Assembly: GCA_017303875.1 (NCBI GenBank)
Contig: JAFLBP010000010.1
Coordinates: forward strand, 117,806 to 181,805
Length of the DNA stretch: 64,000 nucleotides
Direction of reading: 5' to 3'
Origin: Chitinophagales bacterium
Lineage (GTDB): Bacteria; Bacteroidota; Bacteroidia; Chitinophagales; Saprospiraceae
The position numbers and the translations under genes are program-made. The notes under the pieces were generated by a model. That model worked only from the letters and a program-made list of their open reading frames with translations. It was not told the origin of the DNA and did no database searches. Within the stretch, counting starts at the first letter, position 1. Every line of letters begins with the position of its first letter. Of the stretch, positions 53,460 through 60,910 are shown piece after piece.

Positions 53460-53605
53460 AAAATTGAAACAGTCACTAAAAGTAGTGACCAACAGATTTG
53501 AAACAGATACTGCCTTCGGGCTGAATATATCTAAGATTGTTTTCATTTGGTTTTTTGGGGTTATACAGGGTGCTACTGAGTAATCAGTCGGTGCCCTGTT
53601 TTTTT
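53460..53605 (+). ncRNA. Structured small RNA, about 146 nt, 6S-like shape
   Basis: The stretch lies between a canonical promoter and a strong intrinsic terminator and contains no ATG on the plus strand, so it should be a non-coding RNA. A closing helix pairs 53461-53474 with 53535-53548 (13 of 14 pairs, two G-U). Inside are a CACT/AGTG mini-hairpin (about 53474-53487) and a terminal hairpin 53505-53532 with AGATA/TATCT and a GCC-TTCG-GGC top. A closing stem, a bubble with a small side hairpin and a terminal stem-loop resemble 6S RNA. The 6S identity is a suggestion; the RNA gene itself is better supported. Confidence 0.75.
53566..53605 (+). terminator. Intrinsic terminator of the small RNA
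   Basis: CAGGG...CCCTG forms the base, continued by wobble and Watson-Crick pairs up to ACTGA / TCAGT around a GTAA loop, followed by seven T. It is a strong plus-strand terminator. Confidence 0.9.
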
Positions 53606-53693
53606 ATATATCTCAAATAATGTACAATATTTTTTTATAATTTATAAAACACAAGAAATCAATTACCTAAAGCTGCTTTATCACAGCTTTGAT

Positions 53694-53736
53694 TACAATA
53701 AAAAAAACGCCCTGACCCGTATTATCAGCCAGGGCG
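53694..53736 (-). terminator. Terminator of the EVE-hydrolase operon
   Basis: CGCCCTG and CAGGGCG (53708-53714 and 53730-53736) pair. On the minus strand the stem is followed by at least eight T. It lies downstream of the alpha/beta hydrolase gene. Confidence 0.85.
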
Positions 53737-53812
53737 CCTATAAGACATAAACTAACCACAGTTCTTCCAAAGAACCCTTTACACAGGCAGCTTAGTTCCC
53801 GAATCGTTTTTT
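53737..53812. other. 3' untranslated stretch before the hydrolase stop
   Basis: Between the terminator stem and the stop of the hydrolase gene lies about 75 nt without open frame. It contains a weak AAAGAAC / GTTCTTC pairing. Nothing else is recognised. Confidence 0.3.
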
Positions 53813-54715
53813 TTACACCTTTTTAAGGAAGTCGCCGATACTTTTGTAGTACAGCGCAGGCTGGTCTAACCAGCCATAATGCCCGCATTGCGGCAACAGC
53901 ACCAAACTTGATTGTTGCAGCAAATAATGCGCTTTTTCGGCTATCTTAATGTCGATAATATCGTCGGTCCCCTGCAAAATCAGCACTGGCTTCTGATAGT
54001 TCCGAAGTGCCGGTTTGCAATCAAAATTTATACGACGCATATCCTGAAAAACAAGTGCATTAATCGCTGCATTCCCCTGTGTGAGGCGTTGAGCGATAAC
54101 CGGCACGTAGGATTTGTCGTACAAATATGCCGGCGCGAGAAAACGCCCGCGTTGGAGGCGTGCGTGAAAGCTGGTATCGCCGGCGGCAATGCGCGCGTTC
54201 CAGAAAGCCAGAGAGTCGCGTTCTGTTGCAGTCAGCCGGGCGGTGATATTAAGACTCGAAAACAGATCCATATCCACGCCCCCGGAGGCAGAGAGGATGA
54301 GACCGCGCGTGCGCTGCGGGTAGGTAGCGGCATAAAAAGAGGCCAGCATTCCTCCGAACGACTGCCCGAAAACCGTCCAGGACTTGATCTTAAAATGCTT
54401 GCGGATGGTTTCAATATCCTGTACCATCAGGGCGATTGTAACGGTACTGCTGTCCACTTTTGCCAATCGGGATTGGCCGGTACCGCGCTGATCATAAAGA
54501 AAAACCTGATTCTGTGCACTTAGCTTTTCAGCCAGCGCAACGAAACCTTCGCAGCTCATGCCCGGTCCGCCGTTGATGACCAGCAGGGGCGCGCCTTTAC
54601 CAAAAACCTTTACATGTATAAGGTCGTTTCCGCTGGGCAGGAGATGATCGGCGCCTTGCGCCGCAGCCCGGGCGAACCAAAAGCAGCAAGCCAGCAATAG
54701 CAGGTAGTATTTCAT
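53813..54715 (-). CDS. Exported alpha/beta hydrolase (prolyl-aminopeptidase-like)
   Basis: The protein (300 residues) has a signal peptide (YLLLLACCFWFARAAAQ) and the alpha/beta-hydrolase features: oxyanion-hole motif NGGPGMSCEGF, YDQRGTGQS, nucleophile elbow GQSFGGMLASF, the Asp region LQGTDDIID and the His in QCGHYGWLDQP. NGGPG and DQRGTGQS are typical of the proline iminopeptidase branch (S33), so it may release N-terminal prolines in the periplasm, but related esterases share these motifs. It is the last gene in a group with an EVE-domain gene. Confidence 0.88.
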   Translation of the reverse strand: MKYYLLLLACCFWFARAAAQGADHLLPSGNDLIHVKVFGKGAPLLVINGGPGMSCEGFVALAEKLSAQNQVFLYDQRGTGQSRLAKVDSSTVTIALMVQDIETIRKHFKIKSWTVFGQSFGGMLASFYAATYPQRTRGLILSASGGVDMDLFSSLNITARLTATERDSLAFWNARIAAGDTSFHARLQRGRFLAPAYLYDKSYVPVIAQRLTQGNAAINALVFQDMRRINFDCKPALRNYQKPVLILQGTDDIIDIKIAEKAHYLLQQSSLVLLPQCGHYGWLDQPALYYKSIGDFLKKV

Positions 54716-54732
54716 GGCGACAGGTTTAGAGA

Positions 54733-55233
54733 TCAGGAATTAAGCAAATCGTCGTAAGGATTCTGGCCCTTTTTTTGCGTTTCGGTGTCAAGTTTTTCCG
54801 GCGCTGCGGGTTTAATGGGTTGGCTGTCAATTTCTTCGAAATCGACATATTCGCCTTCCGGTTCCTGACGTGCGCCGGGAATATCGCCCATAGCCTGGCC
54901 GAAGTCGCGGCGCATTTGCTCACCGATTCCTTTCATGGCGCGGGCGCCAATGGCTTGCAGGAAAAGGTAGCAGGCGAACAAGGGGAAAAAGACCACTGCC
55001 AGGGCGGCTACCCCAATGGCGGCAAGCGGGCTGCGTTCAAAAAACTTCAGGAATTGCTTGCCGGTATTGGCGACCGAGCGCCAGTTGATGAGCAGCGCCA
55101 GAACCAGAAAGGCCGGTGCAGCCCACCAGACAAATTTAAAAAAATAGTACAGGAGTACGAGTCCCAGGATGCCTCCGATCAGGCATCCCCAACCGCTGCT
55201 GCGGCTGCTACGGGTGGAGAACATAAATTGCAT
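54733..55233 (-). CDS. Membrane protein of unknown function
   Basis: This 166-residue protein has a Ser/Arg-rich N-terminus, a hydrophobic region with two helices (about 16-50) and one more helix (about 72-95), then a charged C-terminus (EEIDSQPIKPAAPEKLDTETQKK). I do not recognise a family. It starts 3 nt after the stop of the EVE gene and is 17 nt upstream of the hydrolase gene, so the three are likely cotranscribed. Confidence 0.75.
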   Translation of the reverse strand: MQFMFSTRSSRSSGWGCLIGGILGLVLLYYFFKFVWWAAPAFLVLALLINWRSVANTGKQFLKFFERSPLAAIGVAALAVVFFPLFACYLFLQAIGARAMKGIGEQMRRDFGQAMGDIPGARQEPEGEYVDFEEIDSQPIKPAAPEKLDTETQKKGQNPYDDLLNS

Positions 55234-55236
55234 GGC

Positions 55237-55650
55237 TTAAAGTTGCGTACCACTCATGCGAAGCAGGGTGGAAAATTCGTCGAAAGTAAGGGGCATTACC
55301 GACAAACGCGGGTTACGCACCAATCCGATGTTTCCTAATTCCGGATTTGACTTGATTTCAGCCAGGGTTACGGCGCGCTGAAGCGGCTTGACCGGCCCCA
55401 TGTCGACACAGGACCAATCGCCCGATTCCGCAGTCGGGTCGGGGTAATATTCTTGCAGGACGGTAGCAATGCCCACGGCAGCCAGACCGATATTGCTGTG
55501 GTAATAAATACACAGATCGCCTGCGCGCATGGCGCGCAGGTTGTTGCGGGCCTGATAGTTACGCACACCATCCCAGCGGGTGCGCCCGTCCTGGCACAAC
55601 TGCTCGAAGCTGAATACGTCGGGTTCGGATTTAATGAGCCAATAGTTCAT
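55237..55650 (-). CDS. EVE domain protein (PUA-like)
   Basis: This 137-residue protein is a complete EVE domain: MNYWLIKSEPDVFSFEQL at the start, RWDGVRNYQARNNLRAM, GDLCIYYHSNIG and GIATVLQEYYPDP. EVE domains have a PUA-like fold and read modified bases in DNA or RNA. Some are fused to or encoded with restriction enzymes; here there is none. It is the first gene of a three-gene group driven by a TAACTTTG box about 110 nt upstream, with a G-rich repeat in the leader. Confidence 0.92.
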   Translation of the reverse strand: MNYWLIKSEPDVFSFEQLCQDGRTRWDGVRNYQARNNLRAMRAGDLCIYYHSNIGLAAVGIATVLQEYYPDPTAESGDWSCVDMGPVKPLQRAVTLAEIKSNPELGNIGLVRNPRLSVMPLTFDEFSTLLRMSGTQL

Positions 55651-55664
55651 GATGCTGCGTTTAA

Positions 55665-55760
55665 GGTTCGGGGTTCGGAGGTTTGGGGTTTGGAGGTTCG
55701 GGGTTCGGAGGTTCGGAGTATCCCCCTTTCAGGGGTTAGGGGTCGGGGTCGGGGTCGGGG
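55665..55760. repeat. G-rich heptad/octad run (left half)
   Basis: Units GGTTCGGG, GTTCGGAG and GTTTGGGG, then a CCCCCTTTCAGGGG hairpin and three TCGGGG units. It is the inverted counterpart of 55927-56049 and lies in the 5' leader of the EVE gene. Confidence 0.85.
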
Positions 55761-55768
55761 CAAAGTTA
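55761..55768 (-). promoter_or_regulatory. Bacteroidota-type -7 box (TAACTTTG) for the EVE operon
   Basis: The minus-strand TAACTTTG lies at the edge of the G-rich repeat. It would put that repeat into the EVE leader. Confidence 0.5.
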
Positions 55769-55926
55769 GCGTAAGTCTCGGTCTTTTTGGAGTGCCTGGT
55801 CGTATTCAAATGCCTGCGACGCATTCCGCAAACAATCCTCAACTTCCGATTTTTTCCAATACTTTTGCATTCCTTTTTATAAAGGTAAAATAATCAGGAA
55901 CTTTTTTCACCTGGCATTGATTATTA
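55769..55926. other. Central spacer between the two G/C-rich repeat arms
   Basis: This 160-nt spacer contains divergent promoter boxes at its edges. A 35-codon minus-strand frame (55766-55870) in it is probably chance. Nothing else is recognised. Confidence 0.4.
55860..55867 (+). promoter_or_regulatory. Bacteroidota-type -7 box (TACTTTTG) for hflX
   Basis: TACTTTTG is the nearest TAnnTTTG box upstream of hflX. The leader would be about 180 nt and contain the right repeat arm. Confidence 0.45.
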
Positions 55927-56049
55927 CCCTGACCCCCACACCCCTAGCCCCTGAGAGGGGGATGCCCTAGCCCCTGAGAGGGGGATGCCCCGAACCTCCG
56001 AACCCCGAACCTCCGAACCCTGAACCTCCGAACCCTAAACCCTAAACCT
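55927..56049. repeat. C-rich heptad/octad run (right half)
   Basis: CCCCTGAGAGGGGGAT hairpin units (two copies) followed by CCGAACCT, CCGAACC and CTAAACC units. It is the reverse-complement partner of 55665-55760 and ends 9 nt before the hflX ATG. Confidence 0.85.
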
Positions 56050-56057
56050 TTAAAATT

Positions 56058-57269
56058 ATGGCAAAAGAATGGACGATGGGCGAAAAAGGCTCATCTTTAA
56101 AACAGGAAACTGAATATGCGGTGCTGGTGTCGCTGATTACGCCGGATGTGACGGAGACACAAGCGCTGGAATACCTCGACGAGCTGGAGTTTTTGGCCAG
56201 TACGGCAGGTGCGCAAAGTATTCGGCGGTTCACGCAACGCCTGCAACACCCGGAGCATAGAACCTATGTGGGGAAAGGTAAGTTAGAGGAAATCCGACTC
56301 TATCTGGAACGCCACGAAGAGGTCAATATGGTTATTTTCGACGATGACCTCAGCGGCAAGCAAACCAATAACCTGGAAGAAGCACTAAAGGTGAAAATCG
56401 TGGATCGCTCAACGCTCATCCTCGATATTTTTGCCCGACGCGCGCAAACAGCACAGGCCAAAACCCAGGTAGAACTGGCGCAAATGAAGTATTTATTGCC
56501 GCGCTTGCGCGGCCTTTGGACGCACCTTGAACGCCAGCGCGGTGGTATCGGGATGCGCGGTCCGGGTGAAACGCAGATTGAAACCGACCGTCGTTTGGTG
56601 CAGTATCGCATAAAAAGTCTGGAAGAAAAACTGAAAGACATCGACCGACAGGCGCAAACACAGCGCAAAACCCGCGGAGAAATGATCCGCGTGGCCCTTG
56701 TCGGATACACCAACGTGGGTAAAAGCACGCTGATGAACCTGATGTCGAAATCGGAAGTACTGGCTGAAAACAAACTTTTTGCAACGCTCGACACAACGGT
56801 GCGCAAGGTCGTTTTTGGCACCATGCCATTCCTGCTTTCCGATACAGTCGGGTTTATCCGTAAACTGCCGCACCACCTCGTGGAGAGCTTCAAAAGCACG
56901 CTCGATGAAGTGCGTGAAAGTGATATTCTCCTGCATGTGGTGGATGTGGCGCACCCGCAATTTGAAGACCATATCAAAACGGTGGTCAGTACGCTGCAAG
57001 ACATCGGCGCCGGCGAAAAACCCACGCTGATGGTGTACAATAAAATCGACTTGTACCGCGAGCGTTACTACGATGAGCTACTGGATGCCGAAACCAAAAC
57101 GGAGATTGAACAGGAACTGCGGGAACGCCTGGGCAATAACTACGGAGAAAATGTATTCCTGTCGGCACATACCAAAGAAGGTATAGAAGATTTTCGCGAA
57201 CGCCTTACACGCCTGATCAAGGAGGCCTATGTGGTGCGTTACCCGCACCAGGTAAAGGGATGGGATTAA
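56058..57269 (+). CDS. hflX: GTPase HflX
   Basis: The protein (403 residues) has the HflX N-terminal domain (YVGKGKLEEIRLYLE, then FDDDLSGKQTNNLEEAL, VDRSTLILDIFARRA, and the Gly-rich GMRGPGETQIETDRR). The GTPase domain follows: G1 GYTNVGKSTL, G3 DTVGFIRKLP and G4 NKID. HflX is a ribosome-associated GTPase that rescues or splits stalled ribosomes, especially after heat stress. The length is normal. The leader contains the C-rich repeat arm described separately. Confidence 0.95.
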   Translation: MAKEWTMGEKGSSLKQETEYAVLVSLITPDVTETQALEYLDELEFLASTAGAQSIRRFTQRLQHPEHRTYVGKGKLEEIRLYLERHEEVNMVIFDDDLSGKQTNNLEEALKVKIVDRSTLILDIFARRAQTAQAKTQVELAQMKYLLPRLRGLWTHLERQRGGIGMRGPGETQIETDRRLVQYRIKSLEEKLKDIDRQAQTQRKTRGEMIRVALVGYTNVGKSTLMNLMSKSEVLAENKLFATLDTTVRKVVFGTMPFLLSDTVGFIRKLPHHLVESFKSTLDEVRESDILLHVVDVAHPQFEDHIKTVVSTLQDIGAGEKPTLMVYNKIDLYRERYYDELLDAETKTEIEQELRERLGNNYGENVFLSAHTKEGIEDFRERLTRLIKEAYVVRYPHQVKGWD

Positions 57270-57318
57270 ATTGTAGAAAATTTCGTTTCTTTGCCCTGAA
57301 CACATGACACCCTAACCC

Positions 57319-57585
57319 ATGCTTTACCAACTGTTTTTGTCCGCACACAACCAGGCTGAATTTGAACAACTGCTCCAATTGACCTTTACGGAACACGAAA
57401 GGGATATGATGGTGGAGCGCTGGAAAATTTTTGATGCCTTTGACAAAGGAATGTCGCAGCGTGAGGTTTCCAAAACGGTACCTTGCAGCATTGTGACGGC
57501 CACCCGCGGCGCTAAAGTCTATCGGGAAAACAAGGAGGTGATTAAAAAATTTCTGGAAGTTTGGAGGAAAGCTGAGGAAGTGTGA
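57319..57585 (+). CDS. TrpR-like transcriptional regulator
   Basis: This 88-residue protein has the helical Trp-repressor-family pattern. The helix-turn-helix is KGMSQREVSKTVPCSIVTATRGAKVY (about 47-72), close in form to SQRELxNxLGxGIATITRG of TrpR. A start at the ATG gives a length slightly under that of E. coli TrpR (108). A YerC/YecD-like regulator is also possible. It probably binds an operator, but the tryptophan ligand cannot be confirmed, and no trp genes are in this window. Confidence 0.82.
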   Translation: MLYQLFLSAHNQAEFEQLLQLTFTEHERDMMVERWKIFDAFDKGMSQREVSKTVPCSIVTATRGAKVYRENKEVIKKFLEVWRKAEEV

Positions 57586-57605
57586 TGTTTTCACCACTTT
57601 AACTC

Positions 57606-60173
57606 ATGCTTATGCGCCTTTGTAATCGTTTCTTTTGGATTTTCCTCCTTCTTTCCTTTTCTCCTTCTCTGCTGCGTGCCCAAGCCGACTTTATGATGCA
57701 GGCCTGGTATTGGGATTATTTCCAAAACGGCAACTTCGGCACCTGGATCAACAACCTCAATGCCAAAGCGACGGCGTTGGACAATGCCGGATTCAAACAT
57801 ATCTGGCTGCCGCCGCTTTCCCGTTCCAGTACCTCCAACAACATCAGTAACGGCTACAACCCGAGCGACCTGTACGACCTCGGCGAATTCGGCCCTGCCT
57901 GCGCCTGGGGTAATCGAACCCAGCTTAATACACTGATAACCAATTACAACAGCAAGGGGCTGGATGTAGTGTCGGATATGATCTACAATCACCGTGATGG
58001 CGGAGCACCCGAAAAAAATGAAGCGGTGCGCTATTTCATCACCAATCCTTCCAACCCGAATGTTTACCCTTCCGACCGCGTGTTTTATGCGCTGCCACTG
58101 GGTAGCCAAAACCCGGGAAATAACGGAGCCGGAGATTATTACATTAAGGTGCGCTCCAAAAGCTACGGCTATAACTGGGCAAGCTACAAATTTTATGCCC
58201 GCACCAGAAATACCGCCTATACCGGCAACTCCATCAATGAAGTGGAACCCAACGGTGGCGGCGATTGCGGCCAAGGCTCTACAAACACGCCCCTCGGTAC
58301 AGATATGGTTTGCGCACTCGGCCCGGATGGCACCGGCTGCCATACTGATGAGTTCAAAATTACACTTACCGCCGGCAGCTTCAATGCGCAAGACGATACT
58401 CTGTTTATTTATATGAATAATACAAGCGGCTACTCCGACCACTTTATTTACGGTATCTGGAGTGCGCCGCGCTCGGCCGACATCGTCTCGGAGCTGGAAT
58501 ATTTTACCTACACCAATTATAATAATATGCCCAGCGGCCAGGGCGCGATGAATTACAACAGCTTTCGGCCCAATGACGCAACTGCTAACAGCGGCGGCGT
58601 AACTGAAACGCTGGGTTGCGACTGGAACTGTCCGCTCTTTTTCTACGACTATGATCAGGCGCAAAGTTCGACACAAACGGTGCTGAATCATTGGACCAAA
58701 TGGCAGCTCGACCAAGGCATCAAAGGCCTGCGAATGGACGCAGTGAAACACTTTGACCCTGCTTTTGTCGGACAAATGATGAATTATCTTGATGCCGAAA
58801 ACAAACGCCCCAATATGGTGGTCGGGGAATTTTTTGACTACTCCGCCGGTGCACTCAAAGGCTGGGTAGATGCTGTTTACGCCAGTATGAACGGCAGTGC
58901 AAGCGGCTCTATCCTTGTGCGCGCTTTTGATTTTGCCCTGCGCGGTGAGCTGAAAGAATCTTGTGATAATACCCTTGACCCAAACAATGGCGGCCACGAC
59001 GTGCGGAGCGTTTTCCAAAGTGGCATGGTGGATGGTGCTGGCGGCAGCGGCTTTAATGCCGTGACGTTTATTGACAACCACGACCTGCGTAAAGACGGCG
59101 ACGGTATTTTCAACGACGCCCGACTGGCCTACGCCTATATAATGACCAATAACAAGGTCGGCTTACCCTGTGTCTTTTACCCGGATTATTACGGCGGGCA
59201 GGTTGGCAACACACCCGATATTATGTTGAAAGGGGAAATTGACAACCTCATGTCCCTGCACAACAGTTATATTTTTGGTTCGAGCCAAGTGGAGTACCTG
59301 AGCCGTTACAGTACCCCTTATGCGCAGTATTTCGACCCTGTGAACAACGGTTCTGCGCCCAGCAAAGTGCTGATTTATCAGCTCCAGCCCAATGGCAGTG
59401 GCAAAAATGTGATTGTAGCCATCAATTTTTCGGTGAATCAGCTGGATGTTTATCAAAAAATCAGGACCGACTGGGGCGCGGGCATCGGCACAACCTTTAC
59501 CGACATGCTTGGGTATTCTGCCACGCCAACAACCAATATTACCCCCAATCAGGAAATCCACGTAATCCTGCCGCCGCGCAGTTATACGGTTTTTGTGCAG
59601 GGTACCCTGACGCCGCTACCCGTCGATTTGCTGAATTTTCAGGTAAATGCAGGAGACAATCAAGTAAACTTACGGTGGGAAAGCCAAAACGAACGCAATT
59701 TCAGTCATTTTGAAATAGAACGTTCGCACGGCAACGATACCCGTTTTGAAGGCATCGGCCAGGTGCAGGGTCGCAACAGCAATACCACGGAGCGTTATTT
59801 CTTCACCGACGAAAAGCCTCTGTTCAATACACCGCTGTACTATCGCCTGCGTATGCTCGATCAGAACGGACAGGTGAAATACTCGCCCGTGCGCAGTGTC
59901 TCGCTGGAACGACGCAGCTTCCGTACGTTGCTGGCGCCCAACCCGACCAGCGCCGCAGAAGGCAGCAACCTCAGTATCGCTACCGAGCAAGCCCTGGATC
60001 TGGAATTTCAGGTGCTCGATTACCTCGGCCGGGTGGTGCAACAGCAGCAATGGAACCTCGAACCCGGGGTGTTCTCCTACCCTATCCGCACGGCAGATTT
60101 ACCTGCCGGATTGTATCGGGTGGTGGTGCGCAGCGCCGGCGAAAGCGAGCAGCTGAGTTTGATGGTGAAATGA
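57606..60173 (+). CDS. Secreted alpha-amylase (GH13) with T9SS sorting domain
   Basis: The protein (855 residues) has a signal peptide (FFWIFLLLSFSPSLLRAQ), a GH13 catalytic barrel (about 27-660), a beta-sandwich (about 680-770) and a C-terminal T9SS domain (about 775-855: LLAPNPTSAAEGSNLSI, then PAGLYRVVVRS). Catalytic residues are visible: nucleophile Asp378 in GLRMDAVKHF, acid Glu408 in VVGEFFDY and Asp493 in IDNHDLR. GFKHIWLPPLSRS and VVSDMIYNHRDGG are also typical. It probably cleaves alpha-1,4-glucans outside the cell. A hairpin repeat begins in its stop codon. Confidence 0.95.
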   Translation: MLMRLCNRFFWIFLLLSFSPSLLRAQADFMMQAWYWDYFQNGNFGTWINNLNAKATALDNAGFKHIWLPPLSRSSTSNNISNGYNPSDLYDLGEFGPACAWGNRTQLNTLITNYNSKGLDVVSDMIYNHRDGGAPEKNEAVRYFITNPSNPNVYPSDRVFYALPLGSQNPGNNGAGDYYIKVRSKSYGYNWASYKFYARTRNTAYTGNSINEVEPNGGGDCGQGSTNTPLGTDMVCALGPDGTGCHTDEFKITLTAGSFNAQDDTLFIYMNNTSGYSDHFIYGIWSAPRSADIVSELEYFTYTNYNNMPSGQGAMNYNSFRPNDATANSGGVTETLGCDWNCPLFFYDYDQAQSSTQTVLNHWTKWQLDQGIKGLRMDAVKHFDPAFVGQMMNYLDAENKRPNMVVGEFFDYSAGALKGWVDAVYASMNGSASGSILVRAFDFALRGELKESCDNTLDPNNGGHDVRSVFQSGMVDGAGGSGFNAVTFIDNHDLRKDGDGIFNDARLAYAYIMTNNKVGLPCVFYPDYYGGQVGNTPDIMLKGEIDNLMSLHNSYIFGSSQVEYLSRYSTPYAQYFDPVNNGSAPSKVLIYQLQPNGSGKNVIVAINFSVNQLDVYQKIRTDWGAGIGTTFTDMLGYSATPTTNITPNQEIHVILPPRSYTVFVQGTLTPLPVDLLNFQVNAGDNQVNLRWESQNERNFSHFEIERSHGNDTRFEGIGQVQGRNSNTTERYFFTDEKPLFNTPLYYRLRMLDQNGQVKYSPVRSVSLERRSFRTLLAPNPTSAAEGSNLSIATEQALDLEFQVLDYLGRVVQQQQWNLEPGVFSYPIRTADLPAGLYRVVVRSAGESEQLSLMVK

Positions 60174-60275
60174 GTGTTTTGGGGTGTTTTGGTGTTTAAG
60201 TGTTTATGTGTTTTAGAGTAGTCCTTAATCTCTAAAACACTAAAATACATAAACACTAAAACACTCAAAAACTGT
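60172..60275. repeat. Octad inverted repeat (GTGTTTTG units) at the amylase stop
   Basis: The left arm (60172-60218) of GTGTTTTG/GTGTTTAA-type units faces a right arm (60231-60275) of ACTAAAAC/ACACTAAA-type units. It begins within the TGA stop of the amylase gene. Confidence 0.85.
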
Positions 60276-60306
60276 AACATTCTGTCCAGAAGTTTGTTAC
60301 CTCCCC

Positions 60307-60314
60307 TATCTTTG
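60307..60314 (+). promoter_or_regulatory. Bacteroidota-type -7 box (TATCTTTG)
   Basis: TATCTTTG lies 36 nt before the ATG at 60351. The longer open frame begins upstream of it, so the downstream ATG is preferred. Confidence 0.6.
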
Positions 60315-60350
60315 CATTCAATTTTGAAAAAAACTCAAACAACAAGTAAT

Positions 60351-60764
60351 ATGTATCCGATTGCACTGGTTACCCCCATGTCTCAAGACCTCACCGATGC
60401 CGGTTTCGAATCACTGTCTACCCCCTCTGATGTGGAGCAGGTGATGGAAAATCAGCAGGGTACCGCCCTGGTGGTCATCAACAGCGTTTGTGGTTGCGCG
60501 GCTGCGATGGCCCGTCCCGGCGCGAAAAAATCGCTGGAAAACAGCAAACATCCTGAAAAATTGTACACCGTTTTTGCCGGTGTTGATACGGAAGCGACGC
60601 AAAAAATGCGCGAATATCTGGCGCCTTACCCGCCCAGCTCCCCGGCAATCGCCTTGTTCAAAGACGGCAAACTGGTACACTTCCTGGAGCGCCGCCACAT
60701 TGAAGGCCGCTCTGCCGACATCATCGCCGACAACCTCACCTCTGCGTACGAAACGTATTGTTAA
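60351..60764 (+). CDS. BrxA/BrxB family bacilliredoxin
   Basis: The chosen ATG gives 137 residues beginning MYPIALVTPMSQDLTDAGFE, the usual family N-terminus. The CGC motif typical of BrxA/BrxB (VVINSVCGCAAAMARPG) is at about 48-65. A C-terminal PPSSPAIALFKDGKLVHFLERR follows, also conserved. In Bacillus these proteins remove bacillithiol from oxidised proteins; Bacteroidota members have the same motif, and use of bacillithiol here is an inference. Repeat hairpins flank the gene on both sides. Confidence 0.9.
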   Translation: MYPIALVTPMSQDLTDAGFESLSTPSDVEQVMENQQGTALVVINSVCGCAAAMARPGAKKSLENSKHPEKLYTVFAGVDTEATQKMREYLAPYPPSSPAIALFKDGKLVHFLERRHIEGRSADIIADNLTSAYETYC

Positions 60765-60765
60765 T

Positions 60766-60909
60766 ACGTGTTTTTGTGTTTTAGTGTTTTTGTGTTTTAG
60801 TGGGTAAGTGAAATTAGTTCCGTTTCGTACATTCGTGGCACTAAACTGCTAAGCAGTTTAGTGCCACTTGCGAAAACACTAAAGCACAAAAACACTAAAA
60901 CACTTTACG
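60766..60909. repeat. Octad inverted repeat with nested 16-bp palindrome
   Basis: Outer arms: 60766-60805 (GTGTTTTT, GTGTTTTA units) and 60871-60909 (reverse complement). Between them is an exact 16-bp palindrome (60835-60850 / 60852-60867, GTGGCACTAAACTGCT and complement, 1-nt centre). It begins 1 nt after the bacilliredoxin stop and ends 1 nt before the TTG start of the MBOAT gene. Confidence 0.9.
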
Positions 60910-60910
60910 T

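Noticed and set aside
53294..53476. Short minus-strand frame overlapping the small RNA promoter
   Set aside because: AT-rich, without start signal, and it overlaps the better supported promoter of the small RNA.
55766..55870. 35-codon minus-strand frame in the EVE/hflX spacer
   Set aside because: Its stop overlaps the promoter box and there is no start signal; probably chance.
57591..59081. 496-codon minus-strand frame opposite the amylase gene
   Set aside because: A shadow. The amylase on the plus strand has all catalytic residues.
23794..60909. CRISPR arrays as explanation for the repeat loci
   Set aside because: There are no 25-40 nt direct repeats with unique spacers, and no cas genes. 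The units are 7-8 nt and tandem with inverted arms.
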